A DNA stretch of 64,000 nucleotides from Acidobacteria bacterium SCN 69-37 (GCA_001724025.1 MEDJ01000004.1:119466-183465), one strand, 5' to 3'; positions 20,392-33,064 are shown, numbered from the stretch's first letter. The notes: a model not told the origin generated them from the sequence alone. Program-made: numbers and translations.

Positions 20392-21713
20392 GGCCTGATC
20401 CGGAAGCGGACCGAGGGCGGGAACGTCCAGTGGTGCTTCGGCCTGTAGATGCCGACGTCCTTCACGCGCGACTTCACGCGGAACGTGTAGAGCAGCCGGT
20501 GGTAATCGTAGGCGGCGCCGTCGCGACGGTGCACGGCCACGTCGAGCTTGTAGGTCCCCTCGACGAGATCGAGCGAGTCGAGTACCAGCTCGATCTCGGC
20601 GTCGCCCTCGAGCGTGTCGGGGTCGTATTCCTCGATGAACGTGTTGGTGCCGTAGATGAAGACGCCTTCGGCGCTGAACAGCCCGATCCCGAAGACGAAG
20701 TCGTCGACGGGCCTGGCCGCCGACACCGCCAGGCGCAGCGTCACGCGCTCGCCCGTGTGGAAGATGTGCGTGGGCTGCCCCTCTTCACCAAACAGGGTGA
20801 CTTCCCGGATCTGCACCTCGCCCGAGCCCCAGCGCCCCTCGGAGGCCGTCATCATGTCGGCCGCGGCCGCGCCGGCGTCGGTCGGCCCCGGACCGTCGGC
20901 AACCGGCGCGTCGGAGGCCGAGGCCTTGACGCGCGCGTCGGCGTCGGCCAGCAGCTGTTCCTCCTGGCGCTCGACGTCGGTCATGTACGCGCCGATGATG
21001 CGCGTCGGATCTCCCTGGCCGCGCATCTGGCCGTGATCGAGCCACAGCGCCTCGTCGCAGAACCGCTCGACCAGGCCGAGCGAGTGCGTCACGAGCAGGA
21101 TCGTCTTGTTCCGCCGCTTGAACTCGGCGAACTTGTCGAGGCATTTGTGCGTGAACGACTCGTCGCCCACCGCCAGGACCTCGTCGACGAGCAGCACGTC
21201 GGGATCCACGTGGATCGCCACGGCAAAGCCGAGCCGCATGTACATGCCCGACGAGTACGTCTTGACCGGGGCATCGATGAACTGACGCAGTTCGGCGAAA
21301 TCGACGATCTCGTCGAAGCGCGCCTGGATCTCGCGCCGCGTGAGCCCGAGCATGATGCCGTTGATGAAGACGTTCTCGCGGCCGGAGATCTCCGGGTGGA
21401 AGCCGGCACCGAGCTCGATCAGCGCCGAGATCCGGCCCTCCACCTTGACCGTGCCGGTGGTGGGCTTCGTGATGCCGGCCACGAGCTTCAGCGCCGTGCT
21501 CTTGCCTGACCCGTTCCGTCCGATCACGCCGAGCGTCTGGCCGGCCGCCACGTCGAACGACACGTCGCTCAGCGCCTCGAACGTCTCGTCGGGGCGCAGC
21601 TTGCGGACGAGGTCGCCGGAAAGCAGCGCGCTCTTGAGCGTGGCGAACTGCCGGCCGCCGTAGCGACGGTACCGCTTGCTGACGTGGTGGAGCGAAATAG
21701 CCGGCGTGCTCAC
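20388..21713 (-). CDS. wzt: O-antigen/polysaccharide ABC exporter ATPase (Wzt type)
   Basis: The ATP-hydrolysing half of an ABC exporter that moves lipid-linked polysaccharide across the inner membrane. From GTG 21713 it has 441 residues. Walker [10 protein letters not shown] (65-73), signature [10 protein letters not shown] and Walker B DVLLVDE (172-178) are intact. Residues about 290-430 form a Wzt_C-like beta-sandwich, which in O9a-type systems recognises the glycan's terminal cap, implying a length-controlled, capped polymer. The start overlaps the wzm stop (GTGA). Confidence 0.92.
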   Translation of the reverse strand: MSTPAISLHHVSKRYRRYGGRQFATLKSALLSGDLVRKLRPDETFEALSDVSFDVAAGQTLGVIGRNGSGKSTALKLVAGITKPTTGTVKVEGRISALIELGAGFHPEISGRENVFINGIMLGLTRREIQARFDEIVDFAELRQFIDAPVKTYSSGMYMRLGFAVAIHVDPDVLLVDEVLAVGDESFTHKCLDKFAEFKRRNKTILLVTHSLGLVERFCDEALWLDHGQMRGQGDPTRIIGAYMTDVERQEEQLLADADARVKASASDAPVADGPGPTDAGAAAADMMTASEGRWGSGEVQIREVTLFGEEGQPTHIFHTGERVTLRLAVSAARPVDDFVFGIGLFSAEGVFIYGTNTFIEEYDPDTLEGDAEIELVLDSLDLVEGTYKLDVAVHRRDGAAYDYHRLLYTFRVKSRVKDVGIYRPKHHWTFPPSVRFRIRP

Positions 21714-22510
21714 ACGGCCTCCGCGAACGAATCCCGCAGGCGATCGAAGAGCCAGTACCCGGCGATGAACACGCCGATGGAGACCAGGCCGAATTCCAGC
21801 AGCAGTTTCAGATGCCCGTGCACGAACGACCCGCGGAAGAACAGGATCTCCTGGTACGACACCGACAGGTGGAAGAAGGGGTTGACGTTGAACAGCCAGC
21901 GGTAACCCTGCACGCTCGGCATGTAATACGCGTAGATGATCGGCGTCGCGAAGAACCAGAACGTCAGCAGGTTCGACAGCAGATCGCGGATGTCGCGGAA
22001 GTGCACCGTCAGCGCCGCGAGTGCCAGGGCCAGGCCCGTCGTGAAGACGAGTTGCACGAGCACGACCAGCGGGAACCAGACCAGGTCGTGCCAGTCGGGC
22101 CGGTACTGCAGACCGACGAAGAACGCGGCGAGGATCAGCAGGCCGAAAAAGAAGTGCACCATGTTCGCCAGCACGCTGACGATGGGCAGCACCTCGGCGG
22201 GGAACAGGACCTTGCGGATCAGGTTCGATCCCGAGATGAGCGATCCCGCGGCCTCGTTGAGCGACGACGAGAACCAGGTCCACGGCAGCAGGCCGCAGAA
22301 CATGAACAGCGAATAGGGCTGCAGATCGGGATCGCGGTTCTCGAGGATCTCGGTGAAGACGAACGTGTAGATCGAGAGCAGCAGGATCGGGTTGATGAAC
22401 GACCAGAAGAACCCGAGAATCGATCCGCGGTACCGGGCCTTCAGTTCCCGCGCCACCAGGCTGCGGATCAGGCCGCGGTATCGGACGAGCGTGGCGAGGT
22501 TAGTCCACAT
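21710..22510 (-). CDS. wzm: Polysaccharide ABC exporter permease (Wzm type)
   Basis: A 266-residue ABC-2 membrane protein with six predicted hydrophobic segments, such as ILGFFWSFINPILLLSIYTF and DLLSNLLTFWFFATPIIYAY. It forms the channel partner of the ATPase encoded immediately downstream. The start overlaps the end of the PP2C gene by 11 bases. No glycosyltransferase genes adjoin, so the exported glycan is made from genes elsewhere. Confidence 0.92.
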   Translation of the reverse strand: MWTNLATLVRYRGLIRSLVARELKARYRGSILGFFWSFINPILLLSIYTFVFTEILENRDPDLQPYSLFMFCGLLPWTWFSSSLNEAAGSLISGSNLIRKVLFPAEVLPIVSVLANMVHFFFGLLILAAFFVGLQYRPDWHDLVWFPLVVLVQLVFTTGLALALAALTVHFRDIRDLLSNLLTFWFFATPIIYAYYMPSVQGYRWLFNVNPFFHLSVSYQEILFFRGSFVHGHLKLLLEFGLVSIGVFIAGYWLFDRLRDSFAEAV

Positions 22511-23276
22511 CGATCTTGATCAGGGCCACCGTGATGTTGTCGGGACCGCCGCCGGCGTTGGCGGCGGCGATCAGGTCCGCACACGCCTGATCGAGCGAGG
22601 CTGCCGCGGTGATGATCGCCTGGCACGTATCGTCGCCCACCACGCCGCTCAGCCCGTCCGAGCAGATCATGAGCAGGTCGCCCTGCCGTCCGTCGAGCTG
22701 TGCCACGTCGACCTCCGGATCGTCACCGCCGGCCAGTGCGCGCGTGACGACGTTACGCCAGGGATGCCGCTTCGCGTCGGCCTCCGTGAGACTGCCGGCA
22801 CGGACCTGCTCGCCCACCCACGAATGATCGTGCGTCACCTGCGCGAGCTGTCCGGCGCGGCGGCGGTAGATCCGGCTGTCGCCGACGTGGGCCACGGTGA
22901 TCCGGCCGGCGCCCGCATCGACGAGGACGGCGGCCGCTGTCGTGGCCATCCCCTTGAGCGCCTGATCGCGCACCACGGCGGCGGCGATGCGGCGATTGGC
23001 CAGCCGCAGGGCCGCCTTCAGCCGATTGCCGTCGAGCGACAGTTTCGGATCGTAGGGGAACGGCCACGTTCGTTCGACGTCGGCGTGCCGCGTGTCCTCG
23101 ATGAACGCCTCGACGGCGTCGACGGCCAGGCGCGACGCGACTTCACCTGCCGCGTGTCCGCCCATCCCGTCGGCCACGAGGTACAGCCCGAGGTCGCCGC
23201 GGACGCAGAACGCGTCCTCGTTCTCCTCCCGGCGCAAACCCGGATGGGACGCCACGGCTGAGGAGACGCGCCACAT
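22500..23276 (-). CDS. PP2C-family Ser/Thr protein phosphatase
   Basis: A 258-residue metal-dependent phosphatase of the PrpC/Stp type, removing phosphate from Ser/Thr of cytoplasmic proteins. Motifs: EENEDAF (17-23), VADGMGGHAAGE with Asp36, VAHVGDSRIYRRR, DLLMICSDGLSGVV and GGPDNITVALI. No signal peptide or membrane segment is present. These enzymes usually oppose Hanks-type kinases; none is in the window. It sits 8 bases after atpC and overlaps wzm. Confidence 0.93.
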   Translation of the reverse strand: MWRVSSAVASHPGLRREENEDAFCVRGDLGLYLVADGMGGHAAGEVASRLAVDAVEAFIEDTRHADVERTWPFPYDPKLSLDGNRLKAALRLANRRIAAAVVRDQALKGMATTAAAVLVDAGAGRITVAHVGDSRIYRRRAGQLAQVTHDHSWVGEQVRAGSLTEADAKRHPWRNVVTRALAGGDDPEVDVAQLDGRQGDLLMICSDGLSGVVGDDTCQAIITAAASLDQACADLIAAANAGGGPDNITVALIKIDVD

Positions 23277-23284
23277 GCCGGGGA

Positions 23285-23716
23285 TCAGTGGTGATGCCGC
23301 TGCCGGCTGCGTTGCGCCACGCTCAGCCGTGCGATGGCGCGCAGCATCGCGATGCGCGTGCGTTCGGCGTCGGCATCGGCGGCCGTGGGTCGCGACAGGC
23401 GGTTCTCGGCACGCAGTTTCGCCGCCTCGGCACGCTGGAGGTCGATGTCCTCGGCGCGCTCGGCCACCTGCGCCATGATCGAGACGCGGTCGGGCAGGAC
23501 CTCGGCGAATCCGCCATCGATGAACGCGTAGTGGACGTCACCGCCCTTCCGGTACCACATCTCCCCGGTACGCAGCGCCGCCAGCAGCGGGGCGTGACCG
23601 GGCAGGACGCCGAACGCGCCCTCCTCGCCAGGCAGCTGGAGTTCGTCGACCTCGTCGTGCGCAATCGCACGCTCGGGCGTCACGAACTCCAGGCGGATAT
23701 GTGTCGGCAGCGCCAT
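23285..23716 (-). CDS. atpC: ATP synthase F1 subunit epsilon
   Basis: Part of the rotating central stalk and a regulator of F1 hydrolysis. The 143-residue protein shows the N-terminal beta-sandwich (ERAIAHDEVDELQLPGEEGAFGVLPGHAPLLA in outline, residues about 14-45) and a helical C-terminus (about 90-135). It ends in a short natural run of His residues. It lies 3 bases after atpD. Confidence 0.95.
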   Translation of the reverse strand: MALPTHIRLEFVTPERAIAHDEVDELQLPGEEGAFGVLPGHAPLLAALRTGEMWYRKGGDVHYAFIDGGFAEVLPDRVSIMAQVAERAEDIDLQRAEAAKLRAENRLSRPTAADADAERTRIAMLRAIARLSVAQRSRQRHHH

Positions 23717-23719
23717 GAT

Positions 23720-25219
<1,500 letters not shown>

Positions 25220-26089
25220 TCACGATACCTGCGACCCCGACACGACCTCGATGATCTCGCGCGTGATTGCCGCCTGGCGCAGCTTGTTCATGTAGAGCGT
25301 CAGGCTGTCCATCATCTCGCGCGAGTTGCGCGTGGCCGCGTCCATCGCCGTCATCTGCGCCGCGAAGAACGCGGCGTTCGATTCGAGCAGCGCGCGCAGC
25401 ACCTGCGCCACGACCAGCCGCTGCAGCAGCACGTCGAGGATGCGCTCGGGCGACGGCTCGAACAGGTACTCGGCCGTCCGCGGGCCCTGTCCCTCGGCCA
25501 CCGGCTCGGGCACGAACGGCAGGAGCTGCTCGACGACCACCTTCTGCGCGATGACCGACTTGAACTCGTTGTAGATGAGGTGGACGCTGTCGACCTTGCC
25601 CTCGATGAAGTCCGAGACCGCCGGGTTCGCGATGGCCTCCGCCTCCGCGTACGTGATCACCTTCGGCAGGTTCACGTAGTCGAAGCGCACGGGCACGCCG
25701 CGGCGACCGAGGAAATCACGGCTCTTGCGGCCCACGAGCCCGAGCGAAATCGGCCGCTCCGTGTTCTCGCGCAGCACGGATCCCACGGTCTTGATGACGT
25801 TCGTGTTGAAGCTGCCGCACAGCCCGCGATCGGCCGAGATCGCGATGAGCAGCGTCGCCCCCGTCTCGGTCCCCGCGCGCCGCGCGAGCAGCGGGTGCGC
25901 GGCCGGATCGACGCGCGACGCGATGCTCGCCAGCACCTGCCGCGCCTGGCCGGCGAAGGGCCGCGTCGCGATCACGCGCTCCTGCGCGCGACGCAGCTTC
26001 GACGCCGCCACCATCTTCATGGCCTTGGTGATCTGCTGCGTGGACTTCACGGCGCGGATGCGCCGGCGCATGTCGATGAGTGATGGCAC
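25220..26089 (-). CDS. atpG: ATP synthase F1 subunit gamma
   Basis: Central rotor shaft of F1. The 289-residue protein begins, from a GTG codon, with PSLIDMRRRIRAVKSTQQIT and ends with the second long helix that enters the alpha/beta ring (ITREIIEVVSGSQ). The mid-domain (ISADRGLCGSFNTNV) is present. It follows atpA by 30 bases. Confidence 0.97.
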   Translation of the reverse strand: MPSLIDMRRRIRAVKSTQQITKAMKMVAASKLRRAQERVIATRPFAGQARQVLASIASRVDPAAHPLLARRAGTETGATLLIAISADRGLCGSFNTNVIKTVGSVLRENTERPISLGLVGRKSRDFLGRRGVPVRFDYVNLPKVITYAEAEAIANPAVSDFIEGKVDSVHLIYNEFKSVIAQKVVVEQLLPFVPEPVAEGQGPRTAEYLFEPSPERILDVLLQRLVVAQVLRALLESNAAFFAAQMTAMDAATRNSREMMDSLTLYMNKLRQAAITREIIEVVSGSQVS

Positions 26090-26119
26090 CTTGGTTCCGT
26101 CCTGCCCCTGTGACCGTCC

Positions 26120-27643
<1,524 letters not shown>

Positions 27644-27729
27644 CGCTCCCTCAGGGGCGGCCGTTCCTGCCGCCGTCGTCCCCAGTCGCCAGCGTCACCA
27701 CCGCCGGCGGTGCCTCGCGGCGTATGTCG

Positions 27730-28278
27730 CTAGGCCTCGGCGGCCAGTCGCTGGCGCATGCGCGCGAGCTGGCGCGAGACGCTGCCGTCGTAAACCGTCC
27801 CGCCCACTGTCGCGATCACGCCGCCGATGATCGATTCGTCGACGCGGCCCGTCAGTTCGACGCGCCGGCCGGTCACCCGTCCGAGCGCCTCGGCCAGCGC
27901 CGACTGCCGCGCCTGATCGATGGGCGTCGCACTGACGATGTCCGCCGTCACGACACCCGCGTCCTCGCGCATCCGCGCCTGATACGCCGCCGCGACGTCG
28001 CCGAGGAGCGACAGGCGGTCGTTGTCGGCGAGCAGGCCGACCAGCCGCCGGAGCTCGGGGCGCACGGGCTCGATCCGATCGATCAGCGCCATGACGAGAT
28101 CGCGCTTCGAGGCCCGCGGCACGACGACTGCGGCGAGGGCCTGCTGCAGGTCCGCGTGTGACGACACGAGATCGGCAAACGCCTGGAGCTGCTGACCGAG
28201 CGTCTCGATCTGCTGGGTCGTGCGCGCCACGTCGAACGCGGCAAGGGCGTACTGGCGGGCGATGGACTTCACGGTCAT
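27730..28278 (-). CDS. atpH: ATP synthase F1 subunit delta
   Basis: Peripheral-stalk subunit joining F1 to the b subunits. The 182-residue protein shows the family pattern IARQYALAAFDVARTTQQIE at the N-terminus and a beta-rich end (GRVDESIIGGVIATVGGTVYDGSVSRQL in outline). It is the first ATP synthase gene here. The genes for a, c and b are not upstream; parB is, 137 bases away, so a promoter probably lies in that gap. Confidence 0.93.
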   Translation of the reverse strand: MTVKSIARQYALAAFDVARTTQQIETLGQQLQAFADLVSSHADLQQALAAVVVPRASKRDLVMALIDRIEPVRPELRRLVGLLADNDRLSLLGDVAAAYQARMREDAGVVTADIVSATPIDQARQSALAEALGRVTGRRVELTGRVDESIIGGVIATVGGTVYDGSVSRQLARMRQRLAAEA

Positions 28279-28415
28279 GATTCGGGGCAGACGAACAGCG
28301 TCATGTCCATGTCGGGTATCGGCCGATCGGACCGGTCCCGACAGGACTCACGGCCGGGGCCAAAAACGTAGATTTATACCATTCCGCGTGGACGCGGGGC
28401 AAATGAGCCGACGCC
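28279..28415 (-). promoter_or_regulatory. Likely promoter region of the atpH-atpC series
   Basis: This 137-base gap between parB and atpH has an AT-richer patch at about 28367-28385, reading GGTATAAATC on the minus strand, that could supply a -10 element. The rest is GC-rich. Boxes are not certain; the call rests on position at the head of a long series. Confidence 0.35.
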
Positions 28416-29306
28416 TCAGGCGCCGCCCGTCAACTGCTCGAACAGCCGCTGGAGCTCGTCCTCGGAGGCGAACTCGACCTCGATCCGGCCACCGCGCCGC
28501 CGCCGGACGATGCGGACGCGCGTGCCGAGCGCGATCTTGAGCTGATCTTCCGCCGCGCGCGTGTTGGGATCCGTGCGCTCCGGCTCCGCCGGCGGTTCGG
28601 CGGGTGTCGTCTCGCGCCGCACCAGGGCCTCGGTCTCGCGCACCGACAAACCGCGCGCCACCACGGCCTGCGCCACGCGCCGCTGCGCCGCCTCGTCGGG
28701 CAGCCCGAGCAACGCCCGCGCGTGCCCCATCGTCACCGTCCCGTTGGCCACGTCGGTGCGCACGTCGGACGGCAATCGCAGCAGCCGGACGTAGTTGGCC
28801 ACCGTCGCGCGCTCCTTGCCGACGGCGGTCGCAATCGCCTCCTGCGACAGGTGGGCCTCGTCGATCAGTCGCCTGTAGGCCTGCGCCTCCTCGATGGGAT
28901 TCAGGTTCTCGCGCTGGATGTTCTCGATGAGCGCCACCTGCAGCAGCGCGTCATCGGCGATCTCCCGGACCACGACCGGAACTTTCAGCAGGCCGGCACG
29001 CTGAGCCGCCCGCCAGCGTCGCTCGCCGGCAACGATCTCGTACCTGTCCCCCGTCGGGCGGACGACGACCGGCTGGATGACGCCGTTGGCGCGGATCGAT
29101 TGCGCGAGTTCCTCGAGCGCCTGCTCCTCGAACGCCGTGCGCGGCTGCCGCGGATTGGGCGCGAGCCTGTCGATGTCGAGCTCCGACGGCGGCCCCGACG
29201 GCCTGGCGGGAGGCGCGGACGTGGGCGGCTGCGCCGGCGGCGCGGCAGGCCTGGGCGGGATCAGAGCGCTCAGCCCGCGTCCGAGCGCCGGACGTTTCTC
29301 GGCCAT
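28416..29306 (-). CDS. parB: Chromosome-partitioning protein ParB
   Basis: CTP-dependent DNA clamp that loads at parS and spreads along the origin region. The 296-residue protein has a basic N-terminus (RPALGRGLSALIPP), the ParB/Srx CTPase domain (about 40-130, with GERRWRAAQRAGL), a helix-turn-helix (SQEAIATAVGKERATVANYV) and a C-terminal dimerisation domain. It follows parA by 3 bases. Three perfect parS sites lie just upstream of parA. Confidence 0.97.
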   Translation of the reverse strand: MAEKRPALGRGLSALIPPRPAAPPAQPPTSAPPARPSGPPSELDIDRLAPNPRQPRTAFEEQALEELAQSIRANGVIQPVVVRPTGDRYEIVAGERRWRAAQRAGLLKVPVVVREIADDALLQVALIENIQRENLNPIEEAQAYRRLIDEAHLSQEAIATAVGKERATVANYVRLLRLPSDVRTDVANGTVTMGHARALLGLPDEAAQRRVAQAVVARGLSVRETEALVRRETTPAEPPAEPERTDPNTRAAEDQLKIALGTRVRIVRRRRGGRIEVEFASEDELQRLFEQLTGGA

Positions 29307-29309
29307 GAC

Positions 29310-30131
29310 TTACTCCCCGGCGGCCGGCCCGGACACGGCGCCCTCGGCGGCCGCGGTCCGGCGGCGGATGAATTCGTGTGCCAGTGCAACATATGCCTCT
29401 GCGCCCCTCGATCGGGCGTCGTAGAGGATCACCGGCACGCCGTGACTCGGAGCCTCGCCGAGCCGCACGTTGCGCGGGATGACGGTCCGGTACACCTGGT
29501 CGCCGAAAAACTCGCGGATATTGGCACTGACCTGCTGCCCGAGGTTCGTCCTGTCGTCGTACATCGTGAGCAGCACGCCCTCGAGGGCCAGCGTCGGATT
29601 GAAGGCCTGACGCACCCGCTCGATGGTCGCCGTCAGCTCGGCGATCCCCTCGAGCGCAAAGTACTCGCAGTTGAGCGGGATCAACACGGCATCGGCCGCC
29701 ACCAGGGCATTGAGCGTCAGCAGGCCGAGCGACGGCGGCGAGTCGATGAAGATGTAGTCGTAGTCCGTCCTGAGCGCCTCGAGCAGCCTGGAGAGGCGTC
29801 GTTCGCGCTCGGGGATTCCCACGAGCTCGATTTCCGCCCCTGTCAGATCGCGGTCGGCAGGAATCAGCGACAGGTGATCGATGCCCGTGGACGTGACGAA
29901 TCCCCGCGGATCGACATCGTCTGTCGTCAACGCCTCGTATGCCGTGCCCGCTGACCCGCGCTGCTCCTTCTGACCCAGACCACTCGTCAGATTGCCCTGG
30001 GGATCGAGATCGACGAGCAGAATCCGCTGGTTCGCCAACGCCAGCGACGCCCCAAGATTGATCGTCGTCGTGGTCTTGGCAACGCCCCCTTTTTGATTGG
30101 CAACAGCGATGATGCGCGCAACAGAAGACAT
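29310..30131 (-). CDS. parA: Chromosome-partitioning ATPase ParA/Soj
   Basis: Deviant Walker ATPase that moves ParB-parS complexes on the nucleoid. The 273-residue protein has NQKGGVAKTTTTINLG (12-27) with the signature lysine, LLVDLDPQGN and YIFIDSPPSLGLLTLNAL. In the P-loop the usual Gly before Lys is Ala, as in several other chromosomal ParA proteins. It is the first gene of the parAB unit. Confidence 0.97.
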   Translation of the reverse strand: MSSVARIIAVANQKGGVAKTTTTINLGASLALANQRILLVDLDPQGNLTSGLGQKEQRGSAGTAYEALTTDDVDPRGFVTSTGIDHLSLIPADRDLTGAEIELVGIPERERRLSRLLEALRTDYDYIFIDSPPSLGLLTLNALVAADAVLIPLNCEYFALEGIAELTATIERVRQAFNPTLALEGVLLTMYDDRTNLGQQVSANIREFFGDQVYRTVIPRNVRLGEAPSHGVPVILYDARSRGAEAYVALAHEFIRRRTAAAEGAVSGPAAGE

Positions 30132-30317
30132 CTCAGGAGACCTTCATTGTAGAGCAAGCACGAGGCGGCAACCCGGACGCCCGCGCACTTTCTGAGGTGT
30201 ATGGCCAGGTTGGCCATCAACTGCACGATCACGCGGCCTCCGCCTGATCCTGATACAGAGTCATCGCGTCGATGCGGGAAGGTCGGTCGATGAGGGCGAT
30301 GCATCCTTGAGGAGTGG

Positions 30318-30333
30318 TGTTCCACGTGGAACA
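30318..30333. promoter_or_regulatory. parS site 1
   Basis: Perfect 16-base palindrome TGTTCCACGTGGAACA, a close form of the bacterial parS consensus TGTTTCACGTGAAACA, 187 bases upstream of parA. Confidence 0.95.
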
Positions 30334-30782
30334 TTGCGCGGGCATGGTGTGCCTCAACCCAACGCCGAGTTGTGACCGGACGGCCTCTTCGGGAGACTCC
30401 GACCGTCGTCTCACAAGGACGACGATGCAGGACGAGCGCGACGGCAGCGGAAAGCGAACGGTTCGCCTCTCGGCACAAGGTCCTGGCTCTGAGCCGGACG
30501 ATTGCTGGAAGACCCAGAGATTTTGCTGCCGAATTCAGGAGTGTGGCGCCCGGCCAGCGACGATCGAGAACACTGACGAAATCTGAGCGCGGAGCAAGCG
30601 GGGTCGTGACACGCGCGGTGATTCGACAGCAAATATCTGTATCAGGACACGGGCTAGTCGTAACCACACCGTCCCTGAAGTCGCCCTCGATGCCAGAGAA
30701 GCCGATGGCCGGCAGCTGGCCCACACCTTCTCCGAGGCAGCGATGGGCTGACAACCAGGAGCAAAGACCGCGGAGAATCAGG

Positions 30783-30798
30783 TGTTCCACGTGGAACA
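30783..30798. promoter_or_regulatory. parS site 2
   Basis: Second exact copy of TGTTCCACGTGGAACA, 465 bases from the first. Confidence 0.95.
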
Positions 30799-31379
30799 TC
30801 CTGCAGGACGGAAGCAGCGCGAGGCCGACGGCCACCCATGCCAGTGCGAATCTGGCCGGCGCCAAACCGAACAGCCGCGTCCACAGAGGAGGCGCCGCGT
30901 CGCGGCGGAACGCTTCGATGCCACAGGAACAGGAGACAGGCGAGGTGTCGTGGTGGGGCAGGATCCTGTTGATCACGCCGCATGACGGGGCAACGCAGGC
31001 GTCAAAGACTCGGATTGACCTCGAAGGCCATCAACAGGAAGCGTTCTGCCTCGCATTCGGGCAGCCGCGTGCTGCACACACGGAATGATTCCGCGGGCAT
31101 CTGACTCAGACGGTCTGATCGCTGCCGGAAGCGGTGCAGTCCGCGCCCATGCCCATCCACGCGCTCGAGACCTCGACCGGACGGATCGCCAGTGACGTCA
31201 CGAAAGCGGCAGCACGGGCAAGACGCTTTCCCCCAAGGACTCAAGATCGATCTCGAGAAATTTGCGTTCCAGAACCAGGACCTCAATCTCTCGCGGCAAT
31301 TTCGAGACAGATGCGGACGACTCTGAGGCGCCCTTGCCCAGCTTCCGGCTCTACATCCGATTCCGGGCTATCCCCGAGA

Positions 31380-31395
31380 TGTTCCACGTGGAACA
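31380..31395. promoter_or_regulatory. parS site 3
   Basis: Third exact copy of TGTTCCACGTGGAACA, 597 bases from the second. Confidence 0.95.
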
Positions 31396-31562
31396 TCCTT
31401 GTCGCCTCAAGACGGGTCTCCAGCGAACGCGCGAACTCACGGCCTGGAACGAGTAGAGACAGAGCGTTGGATCAGAAGACCTAAACAGCCAGAGCCAATA
31501 AATAGGCCTTTAGCCCAAACGGCCCACAAACCGCACCACGCCGCGACGGTTCCCACAGTCCT

Positions 31563-31750
31563 GAAACCATGGAGATAAGGAGGACAAGGAGGCTTTCAAA
31601 CGGTTCAGCTTCCTCACGGACGCCTCGTTCGCGTCCAGCCACCACCGCACCTTTGAGGCAGATCGTTTTCGCGCTCAGGACCATGGAGACATGGGGGACA
31701 GGGAGAGCCAGGTCAAATAGATCTCCATGTCCTCCGTCCCTCCACGGTTC
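31563..31750. repeat. Degenerate inverted-repeat element with internal copy
   Basis: The left arm (31563-31591, ACCATGGAGATAAGGAGGAC core) matches the reverse complement of 31723-31750 at about 23 of 28 positions with one gap. A third, direct copy of the arm (ACCATGGAGACATGGGGGAC) lies at about 31679-31705. This looks like an eroded repeat element. It carries no gene. Confidence 0.5.
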
Positions 31751-31884
31751 AAGATCTCGCAAGCAGACAGCCCTGAGCAACGCGACCGATCGGGGGATCC
31801 TCACAAGTCTTAAACTTCGACAATATATGTATCAGTAATACTCTCACACAACGACAACCTCGCCGCACCAGCCACGGTCCCCCT

Positions 31885-32469
31885 CTACAACCGCAGCGAC
31901 CGGACAGCCGCCTGGATTGTCGGGACGAGATCCGTCTCGAACCAGGGATTCCGCACCAGCCACAACTGGTTGCGCGGTGAGGGGTGCGGCAGCGGCAGGC
32001 GCCCGATCGGCAGGTACTCTCTCCACGCCCGTACGGTGTCCGTCAACGTCGCCTTCCGCCCGGCTCCCAGATAGGAAACCTGGGCATAGAGTCCCACGAG
32101 GAGCATGAGCTGGACGTGCGGCAACTCGGCCAGCAGCCGCGCGTGCCACCGCGGGGCGCACTCGGGACGCGGCGGCTTGTCACCAGCCGCGGCCTTGCCC
32201 GGATAGCAGAACGCCATCGGCACGATCGCCACCTTCTCGGGATCGTAGAACTGCGCCGGCGACAACCCGATCCACTCCCGCAGCCGCCGGCCAGACGCGT
32301 CGTTCCACGGGATCCCCGTCTCGTGCACCTTCCGTCCCGGCGCCTGACCGACGATGCAGAGCCTGGCCTGCCGGCCGGCCTGCACGATCGGTCGCGGACC
32401 ATACGGCAAGTCGGCCGCGCAGAGCTGGCACGCGCGAATGTCCCCGAGCAGTGCCGCCAGCTTTCCCAT
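31885..32469 (-). CDS. Uracil-DNA glycosylase superfamily protein
   Basis: A 194-residue protein from ATG 32469. It has an N-terminal CQLC pair (Cys14, Cys17), the glycosylase-type motif IVGQAPG, GIPWNDASGRRLREW and the C-terminal HPSPRN motif. UDG-superfamily proteins excise uracil or other damaged bases. The motif 1 sequence differs from family 1 UDG, so activity and substrate are open; this subgroup is usually annotated only as UDG family. It lies 22 bases after the DUF488 gene. Confidence 0.8.
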   Translation of the reverse strand: MGKLAALLGDIRACQLCAADLPYGPRPIVQAGRQARLCIVGQAPGRKVHETGIPWNDASGRRLREWIGLSPAQFYDPEKVAIVPMAFCYPGKAAAGDKPPRPECAPRWHARLLAELPHVQLMLLVGLYAQVSYLGAGRKATLTDTVRAWREYLPIGRLPLPHPSPRNQLWLVRNPWFETDLVPTIQAAVRSLRL

Positions 32470-32491
32470 TGTCTCTATCCCGCCCTCATCG

Positions 32492-33064
32492 TCAGAACAG
32501 CGCAGCCTGATCCGGCGGATACGTGATCGACGTCCCGTCCACACGCGCGAACGGCGTCATCGTGTGCGCCCGGGACTGATGTGCTGACAGGATCTCGATC
32601 ACGGCAACCCCGCGCGCGACGAGCGCGTCAGCGACAAGCGACCGGTGGCAGCGCCACGGCACCGCCTCTGCACACATGATCACCGTCCGGCAGCGACGGC
32701 CCATCACGATCAGGACGTCGAGTGCCTCGTGAAACGCCGCCGTCTGCATATAGTCGGCGTACCCGCGGAAACTCGCGTTCCGCCAGCCCATGTTCGGCGA
32801 ATCGGCCCGCGTGCGACGCAGCCCCCCGAGCGCCGGCATCGGCATGTACTTCACCTGCGCAGCGCCCAGGCTGGCGGGCATGGTATCGGCGTTGAACTGC
32901 GGATTGTGGCGCGACCGCGGCACCGACCGGATGTCCGCCAGTTGCTCGATCCGGTAGACGCCCAGCAGGCTGACGAAGTCGTCGATCGACAGCGTCGAGT
33001 GACCGACGGTGAAGATCGTCCCGTCCGGCCAGTGACCGTCCCCTGGCGTGCGCTGCTCGCTCAC
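32492..33064 (-). CDS. DUF488 family protein
   Basis: A 190-residue protein from GTG 33064, overlapping the rsmG stop (GTGA). DUF488 features: FTVGHSTLSIDDFVSLL, LADIRSVPRSRHNPQFN, FRGYADYM and the ending CAEAVPWRCHRSLVADAL with a paired Cys/His. The family's function is unknown; the Cys/His/Arg motifs hint at an enzyme or metal site. Position between rsmG and a UDG-like gene gives a weak link to nucleic acid maintenance. Confidence 0.85.
   Translation of the reverse strand: MSEQRTPGDGHWPDGTIFTVGHSTLSIDDFVSLLGVYRIEQLADIRSVPRSRHNPQFNADTMPASLGAAQVKYMPMPALGGLRRTRADSPNMGWRNASFRGYADYMQTAAFHEALDVLIVMGRRCRTVIMCAEAVPWRCHRSLVADALVARGVAVIEILSAHQSRAHTMTPFARVDGTSITYPPDQAALF

Larger units (their letters stand above)
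30132..31884. other. 1.75 kb region without credible genes; parS centromere
   Basis: No open frame here has the composition or motifs of a real protein; the longest (30372-31088, plus) is Arg/Ser-rich and unrecognised. The region holds three parS sites, a degenerate inverted-repeat element (31563-31750) and an AT-rich patch near 31815-31840. The motif CTGATACA appears three times (about 30248, 30637 and 31829, counting both strands). Its base composition is less GC-rich than its neighbours. Confidence 0.7.

Noticed and set aside
30372..31088. A 238-codon open frame over parS site 2
   Set aside because: Arg/Ser/Thr-rich with no recognisable domain, no ribosome site, and it spans a parS site; treated as non-coding.
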